52,180 nt of DNA from DASZKW01 sp035552775 (GTDB lineage Bacteria > Actinomycetota > Acidimicrobiia > Acidimicrobiales > Palsa-688). The stretch covers positions 1-52,180 of the forward strand of contig DASZKW010000056.1 in the NCBI GenBank assembly GCA_035552775.1. The letters are read 5' to 3'. The notes below the pieces were generated by a model. It worked only from the letters and a program-made list of their open reading frames with translations. It made no database searches and had not been told where the DNA came from. Positions 42,664 through 51,408 of the stretch are shown one piece after another. The position numbers were made by a program, and so were the translations under genes. Every line of letters begins with the position of its first letter. The stretch's first letter is position 1.

Positions 42664-42782
42664 GTGAGGCGCGCCTAGGGTTCCGCCGGTCTTGGATCGG
42701 GCCTGGTCCGAGAGGCGAGGCGAAGCCCGCTCCAACGGCGTAGCGGGTCTTCGTTCCACGGCGGGATAAAAGCCCGGGAGGC
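42664..42782 (+). promoter_or_regulatory. Guanidine-I (ykkC) riboswitch
   Basis: The stretch carries the conserved blocks in order and spacing: GCGCGCCTAGGGTTCCG, then CTGGTCCGAGAGGC, a hairpin (GCCCGC...GCGGG) and CCACGGCGGGATAAAAGCCCGGGAGG at the 3-prime end. This is an almost consensus ykkC subtype 1 aptamer that binds guanidinium. It lies 49 bases before the guanidine hydrolase start. Downstream, CGGTCG-GACG-CGACCG (42802-42817) forms a hairpin just ahead of the ribosome site GGAGACC, so translation control is likely. Confidence 0.95.
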
Positions 42783-42830
42783 CAGCCAGTCCGGCTGCCC
42801 TCGGTCGGACGCGACCGTGGAGACCCAATC

Positions 42831-43961
42831 GTGAGCTTCAACGAATCAACCTTGCACGACAGCTACGGACCTGAGGCCCGTGCCGCGGTGGCCGCCGAGG
42901 CCCGTTTGCCGACCACCAAATGGGAGGAGGAGGTGGCCCGGGGTCTCGACCTGGGCCTGCCCGGAGCCGATTCCATCGTGGACCGGCGCATTCCGACGTT
43001 CTCACGTGGCGAGCTGCCACACTTCGCCGGAATCAACACGTTCCTCAAGGCCCCCTACGTGGAGGACGTCCGCATCGCAGGCGACTACGACGTCGCCGTG
43101 TTCGGGGCGCCCTTCGACGGCGGGACCACCTACCGGCCGGGCACACGGTTCGGGCCCCAGGGAATCCGCCGGATCTCCGCCCTGTACGGGCCCTACAGCT
43201 TCGAGCTCGGCGTCGACCTACGTGAGTCGATCACCATATGTGACCTGGGCGACATCTTCACCATCCCCGCCAATATCGAGAAGACCTTCGATCAGATCAC
43301 CAAGGGCGTCAGCCACGTGTACGCCTCGGGGGCGCTTCCGGTCGTGCTGGGCGGCGACCACTCGATCGGTTACCCCACTACCCGGGGGATCGCCGAGCAC
43401 CTCGACGGCAACCTCGGGATCATTCATTTCGACCGCCACGTCGACACTCAGGAGACCGACCTCGACGAGCGGATGCACACCACGCCGTGGTTCCACGCCA
43501 CCAACCTCCCCAACGTCCCGGCCGAGAACCTGGTCCAGGTGGGGATCGGCGGCTGGCAGGCCCCCCGTCCGGGGGTAGCGGTCGGGCGCGAACGCCAGAC
43601 GACGATCATGACGGTCACCGACTGCGTGGAGATGGGAATCGAGGCCGCCGCGGAGCGGGCCCTGGAGGTCGCCTGGCGGGGCGCGGAGGCGGTTTGGCTG
43701 TCATTCGACGTCGACTGCCTCGACGCCGCGTTCGTGCCCGGCACCGGATGGCCCGAGCCCGGCGGATTCCTGCCGAGGGAGGTGCTCAAGTTCATCCAGT
43801 TGATCGCCGAGCGCCCGCTGGCAGGCGTGGAGGTGGTCGAGTGCTCGCCGCCCTATGACAACGCCGACATCACGTCGCTCATCGCCACCCGGGTGATCTG
43901 CGACACCCTCGGGTGCCTGGTCCGCGCCGGCCACCTTCCCAAGGACGGAGTCCAGTCATGA
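42831..43961 (+). CDS. gdmH: Guanidine hydrolase (ureohydrolase family)
   Basis: A 376-residue ureohydrolase. Metal ligands are H177 (G-G-D-H-S-I-G), D201, H203 and D205 (H-F-D-R-H-V-D), D293 and D295 (S-F-D-V-D-C-L-D). The Arg inside F-D-R-H replaces the small residue of agmatinases and arginases, and the substrate loop reads G-G-T-T-Y-R-P-G-T-R. With the guanidine-I riboswitch directly upstream this supports guanidine hydrolysis to urea and ammonia, a nickel-dependent activity in studied members. GTG start. It is coupled to the permease by ATGA. Annotation pipelines would likely call it agmatinase. Confidence 0.88.
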   Translation: MSFNESTLHDSYGPEARAAVAAEARLPTTKWEEEVARGLDLGLPGADSIVDRRIPTFSRGELPHFAGINTFLKAPYVEDVRIAGDYDVAVFGAPFDGGTTYRPGTRFGPQGIRRISALYGPYSFELGVDLRESITICDLGDIFTIPANIEKTFDQITKGVSHVYASGALPVVLGGDHSIGYPTTRGIAEHLDGNLGIIHFDRHVDTQETDLDERMHTTPWFHATNLPNVPAENLVQVGIGGWQAPRPGVAVGRERQTTIMTVTDCVEMGIEAAAERALEVAWRGAEAVWLSFDVDCLDAAFVPGTGWPEPGGFLPREVLKFIQLIAERPLAGVEVVECSPPYDNADITSLIATRVICDTLGCLVRAGHLPKDGVQS

Positions 43962-45463
43962 CCACCGTGGAAGAGCGCTCCCCCGAAAGCATCCCCGTCG
44001 ACGAGGCCGACCTGGCCACATTCGGCTATCGCCAGCAGCTCCACCGGCGCCTGGGCCCCTACTCGTCATTTGCCGCCGGTTTCTCCTTCGTATCCATTCT
44101 GACCACCGTCACCGAGTTCTTCGGATTCGGGTTCGGCTTCGGCGGCCCCGCGTTCTTCTGGACCTGGCCGCTGGTGTTCGCCGGCCAGTTCCTCGTCGCC
44201 CTTTGTTTCGCAGAGCTGGCCTCCCACTACCCCATCGCCGGCTGCGTCTACCAATGGTCGAGGCGGCTGGGGGGCGACCTGGTCGGATGGTTCGCCGGAT
44301 GGATGATGCTCCTCGGTCAGATCGTCAGCGTGGCGGCCGCCGCCATCGTCCTCCAAGCGACCCTCCCCACGGTGTGGTCCGGTTTCCAACTAGTGGGCAC
44401 CAGCACCGCCATTACCAGCTCCTCGGGAGCCACCAACGCGGTAATCCTGGGCGGCCTGCTCATCGCCATCACCACCTTGATAAACGTCATCGGCGTGGAA
44501 ATCATGGCGGTCATCAACAACGTCGGGGTGACCTGTGAGATCGTCGGCGTCGTGGCTCTCGTCGGGCTGCTATTTGCCCACGCCAAACGGGGCCCGGCGG
44601 TGGTGACCCACACCAACGGGGTAGCCGGCCACGGCAGCTATCTGTGGCCGTTTCTGGTGTCCACCTTGATGGCCTGCTATGTGATGTACGGTTTCGACTC
44701 GGCCGGCGAACTTTCAGAAGAGACGCGCGATCCCCGTCGCACCGCGCCCCGATCCATCTTGCGGGCCCTGGAAATCTCCGGGCTGGGCGGGATCCTGCTC
44801 CTGCTCGCGGCTCTCATGGCCGCCGGCCGCCTCACCGATCCCAACCTGGCCAGCGGGGGCCTACCGTTCCTCATCACCGACCGCTTGGGAACAACCATGG
44901 GAAAGGTGATCCTCGTCGACGTGAGTGTGGCGGTGTGCGTCTGCACCCTGGCCATCCAGACCGCCGGATCCCGCATGCTGTTCTCCCTGGCCCGCGATGG
45001 CGTCCTGCCCGGCAGCGGGCTGCTCAGCCGAATCTCCCGGCGCCGCGGGACACCGGTGCTGCCAGCCGTAGTCGTCGGCGGGTTGGCCGTGGTCGTGCTG
45101 CTGGTCAACGTGGGCCAACCTCAGTTGTTCGCCGCCCTTGGCAGCCTGGCGGTGGTCATCGTCTACCTCGCCTACCTGGGGGTAACCGCGCCCCTGCTGG
45201 TCCGCCGCCTGCGGGGCTGGCCCAGCCGGGATGCCACGGCCGATGGATCACGCTTCTCACTCGGTCGCGCCGGTCTGGCGGTGAACCTGTTGGCGGTGGG
45301 GTGGGGAACGTTTATCTGCATCAACACCGCCTGGCCCCGCTCGGCCGTCTACGACCCGGGACCGACTCACCACTGGTACCTGCACTATTTTTCTCTCTTG
45401 TTCATCGCCGTCGCCGTGGTGGTCGGCGGCACCGGTTACGCGATCGCCAAGCGAAATGTCTAG
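43958..45463 (+). CDS. APC-family permease, probable guanidine importer
   Basis: A 501-residue, 12-helix amino acid/polyamine/organocation permease: F-A-A-G-F-S-F-V-S-I-L, A-S-H-Y-P-I-A-G-C-V-Y-Q-W-S-R, G-W-F-A-G-W, Y-G-F-D-S-A-G-E-L-S-E-E-T and S-R-M-L-F-S-L-A-R-D-G. ATG overlaps the hydrolase stop, so it belongs to the guanidine-I regulon. Uptake of guanidine or a guanidino compound is inferred from this position. Confidence 0.88.
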   Translation: MTTVEERSPESIPVDEADLATFGYRQQLHRRLGPYSSFAAGFSFVSILTTVTEFFGFGFGFGGPAFFWTWPLVFAGQFLVALCFAELASHYPIAGCVYQWSRRLGGDLVGWFAGWMMLLGQIVSVAAAAIVLQATLPTVWSGFQLVGTSTAITSSSGATNAVILGGLLIAITTLINVIGVEIMAVINNVGVTCEIVGVVALVGLLFAHAKRGPAVVTHTNGVAGHGSYLWPFLVSTLMACYVMYGFDSAGELSEETRDPRRTAPRSILRALEISGLGGILLLLAALMAAGRLTDPNLASGGLPFLITDRLGTTMGKVILVDVSVAVCVCTLAIQTAGSRMLFSLARDGVLPGSGLLSRISRRRGTPVLPAVVVGGLAVVVLLVNVGQPQLFAALGSLAVVIVYLAYLGVTAPLLVRRLRGWPSRDATADGSRFSLGRAGLAVNLLAVGWGTFICINTAWPRSAVYDPGPTHHWYLHYFSLLFIAVAVVVGGTGYAIAKRNV

Positions 45464-45570
45464 CTGGCGACGACACGTCCGTAGTGCTGACGGGTTGTCC
45501 TGGCACCAGGCGCTGTTGCCGTGCTCGGGTGCGGTAGCGCTCGCCGCCGCCCCGCAGCAGACGGCGCATA

Positions 45571-45590
45571 GGGGCCGAGCAATAGGCCCC
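45571..45590. terminator. Hairpin after the guanidine operon
   Basis: GGGGCC (45571-45576) pairs with GGCCCC (45585-45590) across an 8-base loop, 108 bases after the permease stop. There is no T-run, so it is a weak candidate terminator. Confidence 0.3.
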
Positions 45591-45633
45591 AGTGACAAAT
45601 ACGGAGACGATGTGGAGCCCGTAGCCTGGGACG

Positions 45634-46149
45634 ATGGAGACATGGGACGCCATCAGGGCCCGCCGCAATGTCCGCAGCTACCAGGAGCGGCTCATCGCGG
45701 CTGGCGACCTCGACCGGATCCTCGAAGCCGGCTGGCGATCACCATCGGCGTCCAACCGCCAGCCGTGGGACTTCGTGGTGGTGACCGACCGTCCGCAGCT
45801 GCAAGAGCTCACCACGGTGTGGGCGGGAGCCCGGCATCTGGCCGAGGCGGCCGCCGCGGTGGTGATGACCCTCCGCCAGCCGCAAGAGGAGCGCTACCTC
45901 ACCATCGACCAGTACGACCTGGGCCAGGCGACCATGGCGATGATGCTGGCCGCCACCGACCTGGGCGTCGGTTCGGGCCACTCGGCCATCGGCGACCAGG
46001 GGGCCTGCCGGCGCATTCTCGCCATACCCGAGGACCGGATATGCGCCTACATGCTGGCCCTGGGCTATCCGGCCGACCGGCCCCTCAAGCCGATCGCCCA
46101 CCCCGACCGCCGCCCATTCGATGAGGTCGTCCACCGGGCGCAGTGGTAG
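45634..46149 (+). CDS. Nitroreductase family flavoprotein
   Basis: A 171-residue short nitroreductase: I-R-A-R-R-N-V-R-S-Y (FMN phosphate binding), S-P-S-A-S-N-R-Q-P-W-D-F, and G-V-G-S-G-H-S-A-I-G. FMN-dependent reduction of nitro or quinone compounds using NAD(P)H is the family reaction. It ends ten bases from the convergent SDR. It is not clearly linked to the guanidine island. Confidence 0.88.
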   Translation: METWDAIRARRNVRSYQERLIAAGDLDRILEAGWRSPSASNRQPWDFVVVTDRPQLQELTTVWAGARHLAEAAAAVVMTLRQPQEERYLTIDQYDLGQATMAMMLAATDLGVGSGHSAIGDQGACRRILAIPEDRICAYMLALGYPADRPLKPIAHPDRRPFDEVVHRAQW

Positions 46150-46158
46150 CCGCCCGGG

Positions 46159-46935
46159 TCAGTCGGGCAGCGGCACCCCGCTGAGCGACGCGCAGCAGTC
46201 GATCACCTCGTCCTGAAACCGGGGATCGGAGGTGGCCGGGTGGGCGTCGCGCTGCCGCTGGTGATACCAGTAAACGCCGGTCGTCATCGCGTCCGGGTCC
46301 TCGCTCACGGCCAGCCAGCACGGCGTGACCGGCGCCGCCTCCAGGTCGTCGGGGGCGCCGGGTCCGCCCATCTTGGTGGCCACCCACCCCGGTTCGACGG
46401 CGTTGCTCAGCACATCTGGCCACCGCCGGGCCATCCCGAAGGCAAGAACGACGTCGAACAGCTTGGTGTCCGAGTATGCCTTCGCCCCGTTCCACCGCCG
46501 CTGGGTCCACTCGACATCGTCAAGGCTCGGCGTCCCGCCCCGGTGCATGCCCGAGCTCAGATAGACCAGCCGACCCGGCCGAGCGACCAAAGCGGTGAGC
46601 ACGTAGGCGGCGAGCACGTTGACCGCGAACGTGAGTTCGTGGCCGTCCTCGCTAGTCTCCCGGGCCGGGCGGCGAAAGCCGATGCCGGCGTTGTGGATGA
46701 CCGCGTCGTGGCGGCCGATGCGGTTGGCCTGTTCCGCCACCGAACTGGTCTGCTCGAGCGACGCCAGATCCCCGATGACGACGGTAGGGTCCCCGCCGGG
46801 AACGGCCCGGCGCAGGTCAGTCGCCCGCTCCTGGTCGCGGGCGTGGAACGTCACCTCATGGCCCTCGTGCAGCAGCAGTCGGCCAGCCATCCGCCCGATG
46901 CCGTCAGTGGAGCCGGTTACCAAAACTCTCGCCAT
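46159..46935 (-). CDS. SDR family oxidoreductase
   Basis: A 258-residue SDR: V-T-G-S-T-D-G-I-G at residues 6-14, D-L-A-S-L, H-N-A-G-I-G, Y-L-S-S-G and catalytic Y-S-D-T-K, then E-P-G-W-V-A-T. The atypical active-site spacing resembles the retinol-dehydrogenase/WW-oxidoreductase-like branch. Substrate unknown. Confidence 0.88.
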   Translation of the reverse strand: MARVLVTGSTDGIGRMAGRLLLHEGHEVTFHARDQERATDLRRAVPGGDPTVVIGDLASLEQTSSVAEQANRIGRHDAVIHNAGIGFRRPARETSEDGHELTFAVNVLAAYVLTALVARPGRLVYLSSGMHRGGTPSLDDVEWTQRRWNGAKAYSDTKLFDVVLAFGMARRWPDVLSNAVEPGWVATKMGGPGAPDDLEAAPVTPCWLAVSEDPDAMTTGVYWYHQRQRDAHPATSDPRFQDEVIDCCASLSGVPLPD

Positions 46936-47144
46936 CGCGAAACGCTACAGCGGGTCGGGCCAAGCCCCATGGTTGAGACGATCGCCGTCCGCCCCGCCCC
47001 ACCCTGCTCGCCTCACGTTCAGTGGTCCCAAAAGCACCACCTCCAGCCACGGGGATGAGCGCATCACGCCGAGTCGGTACATCACGCTCTCCCGATCATC
47101 ACGACGGCGGCTCGTCCTTATGCGTGGCGCGTCCGGTGTTTGAC

Positions 47145-47187
47145 CTTGTCAGGGAGCGCCTGACACTCTAAGGTACCTCCTGACAAG
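47145..47187 (+). promoter_or_regulatory. Promoter and TGTCAGG operator repeats before the ClpX-zinc-finger gene
   Basis: CTTGTCAGG (47145-47153) faces CCTGACA (47159-47165) across five bases, and a full CCTGACAAG follows at 47179-47187. A promoter TTGTCA-17-TAAGGT (47146-47151, 47169-47174) overlaps the first two. Three half-sites around a promoter suggest a repressor or self-regulation by the downstream HTH protein. Confidence 0.55.
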
Positions 47188-47201
47188 ATGGAGGGCTGCC
47201 G

Positions 47202-47561
47202 ATGACCACTTCGGCGCTGCTTGCGTCGTGCTCGTTCTGCTTGAAGGAGCACACCGATGTCGGCACGTTGGTGGCCGGACCGGGTGTGTACATCTGCGAT
47301 GCATGTGTGGCCCTGTGCAGCCAGATCATTGCCAGCAAGCCCCAGTCGGTCGAGCGCATCGCCCCGTGGGAAGCCGAGGCTGGACTCGACGCGGTCCTAG
47401 CCAACCTGCCTCGATTAGCTCAGGCTGGGAATCAGGCCGAGTACACCCTCACGCAGTACGTCGGCAAAGCTCGCCAACTCGGAGCTACCTGGGCCGCGAT
47501 CGGACAAGCCCTGGGCATGGCACGTCAGTCCGCCTGGGAGCGGTTCTCCGGGGAAGAATGA
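47202..47561 (+). CDS. ClpX-type C4 zinc finger with C-terminal HTH-like helix
   Basis: A 119-residue protein. Residues about 10-45 (C-S-F-C...V-Y-I-C-D-A-C-V-x-L-C) form the C4 zinc finger found at the N-terminus of ClpX. The C-terminal half ends with G-A-T-W-A-A-I-G-Q-A-L-G-M-A-R-Q-S-A-W-E-R-F, a helix-turn-helix-like motif. No AAA domain follows. The role could be transcription control or delivery of substrates to ClpXP; both are inference. ATG start; GGAGG lies nearby. Confidence 0.8.
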   Translation: MTTSALLASCSFCLKEHTDVGTLVAGPGVYICDACVALCSQIIASKPQSVERIAPWEAEAGLDAVLANLPRLAQAGNQAEYTLTQYVGKARQLGATWAAIGQALGMARQSAWERFSGEE

Positions 47562-48120
47562 CGCCCGACCTCTGACATGCGTGATCTTTGCGCGGAACCA
47601 CCGGGGACCTCGTCCGCGACTGCGACTGGGACTGCGACTGCGACGCCTAGGACCTTCGACATGACCGGCGGGCCCATGACCGAGAGACACCGATCGGCTG
47701 CCCGGCAACCGGCAGCAGCGAGGGTGAGCGGACCGAGGGCGCCGCTTCCCTCGGTGCCCACTTCGTCAACAATCACGAGCGTTACCTCGCCCCGATCGGT
47801 GCCGCGGCCGAGCGCCCTGTCCGAAGTCGGGCGGCCCGGAAGTCGGTACGGCGCATCCGGCCGGGCGATCTGGCAGCGCCCTTGTGGGCGGTCCGCTCGC
47901 CCCGTCAACAACGCGGACTCCTGCCGCGACTGCTCGGCTAGCGGAGGCACCGAGCCGCGGAGCATGAATGAGAGCGACGAGGCAAGTTTCCTGGGTTACC
48001 TCCACGTCGGTCAGCCAGGCGCGCAATGCCCCGGCCGACGCGCCGGGGTCGTCCACGACCTCGGTCGGTCAGAGTTCTTCGGCAGTTTCTCGATCATGGA
48101 CCAAGCCCATAACCGGCCGC
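47562..48120. other. Stretch without a supported gene
   Basis: Several frames are open on both strands but composition and sequence do not look like a protein I recognise. On the minus strand 47766-48056 (M-D-D-P-G-A-S-A-G-A-L-R-A-W-L) and part of 47525-47965 have protein-like pieces in different frames, which may be remains of one decayed gene. It also holds a GCGACT repeat at 47615-47643. Confidence 0.4.
47615..47643 (+). repeat. GCGACT hexanucleotide repeat
   Basis: About five GCGACT units, one of them GGGACT, lie in tandem in the gene-poor stretch after the zinc-finger gene. Confidence 0.8.
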
Positions 48121-48606
48121 TTACCTACCCCGAAGCCGGCGGACAATCCTGCGACCGCGCTTGGAGTTGCGGTCGGTGCTGTCAGCAAGGTCAGCAAGAT
48201 CAAGGAGGTCGAGGTTTTCGCCAATCGCGATCACCGCGGCGACAATGAGCGCGATAACTCCGAGGACGAGCATGCCGGCGACCGCGGCGACGGGCACGAC
48301 GACGAGAAGCATGACGGGCCGACGCACAAGCGGTCGGGCCATTGCGACGCTGCCTATGGCGAACACGAAAGCCCCGCAGATAAGGAGGGCCATTCCCGCC
48401 GTGGTGTGGGCTACTCCGTGCCACGCGAGGCGAATCGTCGCCGCGGTGAGGTGGCCGCCGATGCTCTCATGGCGCGCCCGCGTGACGACGTATACAGCGG
48501 GAACACCGACACCCCCAGCCTGCAGCAGCCACCCGACTCCGATCCAAACCTTTGGGAAGGCCACCGACGCCAGCACCTGCCTTCCGTGGCTGTCGGCAAC
48601 GGTCAA
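48121..48606 (-). CDS. Hypothetical small membrane protein
   Basis: A 161-residue protein with about three hydrophobic segments: G-V-G-W-L-L-Q-A-G-G-V-G-V, M-A-L-L-I-C-G-A-F-V-F-A-I-G-S-V-A-M-A and M-L-L-V-V-V-P-V-A-A-V-A-G-M-L-V-L-G-V-I. The C-terminus is acidic then basic. I do not recognise a family. The composition supports a real gene; the start is uncertain. Confidence 0.55.
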   Translation of the reverse strand: MTVADSHGRQVLASVAFPKVWIGVGWLLQAGGVGVPAVYVVTRARHESIGGHLTAATIRLAWHGVAHTTAGMALLICGAFVFAIGSVAMARPLVRRPVMLLVVVPVAAVAGMLVLGVIALIVAAVIAIGENLDLLDLADLADSTDRNSKRGRRIVRRLRGR

Positions 48607-48833
48607 GGTGGTGTCATCCCAGCGTCGATGTTACCGACATTACGCCCACCGAACGTTCTCCCGGTGGAGTACGGTGGTGAACAGCGAACGGCCACGGTGG
48701 TTGCGGTGGGACCGGGCGCCGGCACGCTCGGCTCAGACCCAAGACGGGCCATGGCAAGAGCCTTGTGGATGGGCCCAACCGGGCCGAAGTCGGCGTCCGG
48801 AAGCCCTGCCGCTGAGCATGCAAGTCGGGCGAC

Positions 48834-49079
48834 TCAGGGCACAACGAAGCGTCCCTGCGTCAGAGACAGATCAAACAACGCACCATCGCTGGTCGTCGCT
48901 ATCACGCTGTCTCGCAGGCCCGAGAGCCGGACGATCGGGCCCTTATCGGTCGCGGTGACGTAGCTATCGAATGGCGCATTGCCCGGACCCACAGAATCGA
49001 TGGTCTTCGGATCACAGGAGTCCCGAGGCTGGAACTCAATCAGAAGGAGACCACGGTTGAGGTCATTGGCGGCGTCTAG
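48834..49079 (-). pseudogene. Protein fragment, C-terminal part of an unknown gene
   Basis: The last about 80 codons (L-L-L-I-E-F-Q-P-R-D-S-C, then V-T-A-T-D-K-G-P-I-V-R-L-S-G-L) look like genuine beta-rich protein. The upstream part of the frame runs into the promoter and start of the Clp-N gene and does not. No good start codon sits at the boundary. It may be a truncated secreted protein. Confidence 0.35.
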
Positions 49080-49155
49080 CCTCGCGGTCCGGGCGGGCCC
49101 TCCCCTCCCCGATCGTGGGCATGGCGTACGCCCGGCTATGTCGTACGGTTGCGGT

Positions 49156-49776
49156 GTGTTCGAGCGTTTCAGCGACCAGGCCGGCAATGCTGTCGAACTC
49201 GCCCGCAGCGAGGCCCGCAGGGTCGGACACGGTCACGTCGGAACCGAGCATCTGCTGCTCGGGATCCTGGCCGAGGGCGACAGCCCAGCCGCCCGGGCCC
49301 TGACCGCGTCGGGGGCCTCTCTGGCCGGATGCCGGGAACTCGCCGTCGAAGCCGTCGCCGAGCAAAGCGCGGTCGACCCTGAGACGGAACCGCGGCTCAC
49401 CCAACGCGCCAACCGGGCCCTGGAACGGGCGGCCCGCCTGGCACTGCGACGCCACGACGCCTTGGTGGAAACCAGCCATATCCTGCTGAGCGTGCTCGAC
49501 GTCGAGGGCCGGGCCGGCCAGGTGCTACGCGGCCTGGGCGTTGATCTCAATGCCCTTCGGGCATTACTGGACAGCGCCGCCTCCGATGCGGCAACGGTCG
49601 GGTCGCCCGCGACCAAGCCCCCGCTCCCGGGCGAGCTCAGGCCCCGCTGCGGTCAGTGCCACGCCAGCCTGGCGGAGAGCCTGGCCGAGCAGGTCGTGAC
49701 CCGCGCTCCCACCCCGCCCTACCTGGTGGTCTACTGCTCGGCGTGCGGGAGCGCCATCGGTGCCACGCCAGCGTGA
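49156..49776 (+). CDS. Stand-alone ClpC N-domain protein with C-terminal zinc ribbon
   Basis: A 206-residue protein. It starts F-E-R-F-S-D-Q-A, like the N-terminus of ClpC, and holds two Clp_N repeats (G-T-E-H-L-L-L-G-I-L-A-E and E-T-S-H-I-L-L-S-V-L-D). The C-terminus adds C-G-Q-C-H...C-S-A-C, a CxxC pair set. The ATPase modules of ClpC are absent. Such proteins could act as decoys or adaptors for Clp proteases. GTG at 49156 matches ClpC numbering; an ATG at 49138 is also in frame. Confidence 0.8.
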   Translation: MFERFSDQAGNAVELARSEARRVGHGHVGTEHLLLGILAEGDSPAARALTASGASLAGCRELAVEAVAEQSAVDPETEPRLTQRANRALERAARLALRRHDALVETSHILLSVLDVEGRAGQVLRGLGVDLNALRALLDSAASDAATVGSPATKPPLPGELRPRCGQCHASLAESLAEQVVTRAPTPPYLVVYCSACGSAIGATPA

Positions 49777-49810
49777 CGACCTTCACAGGTCGAAGGCAGC
49801 GACCATGTAG

Positions 49811-50289
49811 GGGTACCAGGCCACACGTCCGGAGCAGATCGGTATCGGATCTCCTCTCGTCGTCGCCGCGGTGATCGTCGTGTTCGTGGACGCTGTGGGG
49901 ATGCTCGACGTGGAACGCATGCGCCGGGCGCCAACATCCATACCTTCGGAGACGCAGCGTGGTGGGCCCTCGTCACCGTGACCACCGTCGGGTACGGGGA
50001 TAAGTACCCAGTGACGACCGACGGCCGGCTGATCGCAGTCTCGGTGATGCTAAGCGGCATTGCCGTGCTCGGCGTCGTCGCCGCCACGGTGGCCACCTGG
50101 TTCCTCTCCAACCTGCGCAACATCGAGGCGGAGGAAGCCGCTGAAGTCGGCCGCAGTGAGCAGTTGGAAGCCAGCCTCGCCGAAGCGCTGACCCGACTGG
50201 CCCGCCTCGAGGCCCACCTCGGCACCGCCCCGGCGCCCCCGGTGGAGTCCAGCGCTCTTGCGCCCCTCCCGCGGCCGGTCAGCCGGTGA
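49811..50289 (+). pseudogene. Two-helix potassium channel pore, frameshifted
   Basis: The downstream frame reads F-G-D-A-A-W-W-A-L-V-T-V-T-T-V-G-Y-G-D, the K+ selectivity filter, then a second helix and a coiled coil-like Glu/Ala tail ending at 50289. The upstream helix (P-L-V-V-A-A-V-I-V-V-F-V-D-A-V-G-M-L-D-V-E-R) lies in another frame; restoring one base near 49919 joins them as E-R-x-A-P-G-A-N-I-H-T-F. An ATG-TAG precedes the fragment. It is a dead or error-split channel gene. Confidence 0.7.
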
Positions 50290-50932
50290 CGGCGGGGACG
50301 ACCGGCTTGGACTGGTCAAGGTCCGCCAGTTGCTGGCGCAGCTGGGCGACCAGCTCCGGCACCGCCCCACGGAAATGCGCGAGTGCCAACTCGACGCGGA
50401 AATGCACCCAGCCGGCGATGCTCGGGCCGTAGTGCAGGATGGTCGCCTTTTGACGGTTCGACACCGAAAACGTCGCCGATCCCTCCGCCCCGTAGTCGAC
50501 GCCGATCAGCTTGGCGAAAGCGCACTCCCGGGTCTGGTGGGCTCCTTCGAACACCACCCTCCGGTCGGTGATGAACAGTGTGCCCGAGTCGATCGACGTC
50601 GGAGTGGGCGTGCCCTGCACGTAGTGACCGCGGGTCTGGCCGACCCGGTAGTGCACCTGGTGTCCGCCCACGCTGCCGACCGGAACAGAGAATCCCTGCG
50701 AATGGCCCTGCCACTGCCCGGGACCCCGGCGCTCCTCGACCAGGCCCACCCCGCTCACCGTCGCGAACAGCTTCTCATCCGCCTTCAGGATCAACTTGTC
50801 CGACGTGGTGTCGCCCGTGTAGGTCTGCGCCGTTTCGATCAGCTGCGCCGCCTCGTCGTGCGCCTGCTGCCACTCCGCGAAATGCCTGACGAAGTCCTCC
50901 TCTGCCTTCTTCTCCTTGTGCTTGTCGAACAC
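50279..50932 (-). CDS. Hypothetical protein with PH-like domain
   Basis: A 217-residue soluble protein. An N-terminal charged helix (E-K-K-A-E-E-D-F-V-R-H-F-A-E-W) leads to a beta-rich core with G-T-L-F-I-T-D-R-R-V-V-F-E-G and I-L-H-Y-G-P-S-I, typical of bacterial PH-like (GRAM/bPH) domains. Function unknown. ATG start. It overlaps the 3-prime end of the channel remnant by 11 bases. Confidence 0.65.
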   Translation of the reverse strand: MFDKHKEKKAEEDFVRHFAEWQQAHDEAAQLIETAQTYTGDTTSDKLILKADEKLFATVSGVGLVEERRGPGQWQGHSQGFSVPVGSVGGHQVHYRVGQTRGHYVQGTPTPTSIDSGTLFITDRRVVFEGAHQTRECAFAKLIGVDYGAEGSATFSVSNRQKATILHYGPSIAGWVHFRVELALAHFRGAVPELVAQLRQQLADLDQSKPVVPAVTG

Positions 50933-50989
50933 GCCCGTTCCCCTCTCCCCTACGACTGTAACCCGAACCCAAGCAGCGGTGCCACCGCC

Positions 50990-51330
50990 GTCGCAATGGG
51001 GGCAAGCCGAACGCCCGCCAGATCAAGCTGATCGACGTCTGGGACATGCCCATCGCCTTGGCCATCGAACGCGTCGGCCAGTGGGTGGCGTCCGCCGGCT
51101 TCTCCTCGAAGGTCTTGGCCTTCACCACCTCCAACTTGTCAGCCCTGCGCCGAACCGCCGACGCCACTTGCCGACCGTGCCCTCGGCCATCCGCAGACAG
51201 CAGGCCACGTCCCGGTTCGACTTGCCGACGCGCACACAGCACAATCTTCGCCCGCAGCGCCATGGCCTGCGCTCTCTTGCGCCGCTCGTCAACCGCCCGA
51301 GCCTGAGCCGCTCCTTACGCTGAGCACCGC
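50990..51330 (-). mobile_element. IS630-family transposase remnant
   Basis: Minus strand pieces of an IS630-type transposase are split across frames: A-L-R-A-K-I-V-L-C-A, then G-K-S-N-R-D-V-A-x-x-L-R-M-A-E-G-T-V-G-K-W-R-R-R-F, then T-F-E-E-K-P-A-D-A-T-H-W-P-T-R-S-M-A-K-A-M-G-M-S-Q-T (shown as short blocks of one segment). The middle is deleted and the catalytic DDE part is absent. No clear terminal repeats are left. Confidence 0.7.
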
Positions 51331-51408
51331 GACCGTCTTCGGTGCGCCTCGGGGATAGGTCCTGGCCGAAGGTGCGAACGGCAGTACAACTTGAGTTAGT
51401 GTGAAGGT

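Noticed and set aside
42831..43961. Agmatinase (speB)
   Set aside because: The H-F-D-R-H variant, substrate loop, guanidine-I riboswitch and urease neighbours point to guanidine.
47525..48056. Two overlapping minus-strand genes
   Set aside because: Protein-like pieces occur in different frames with no family match; kept as a gene-poor stretch.
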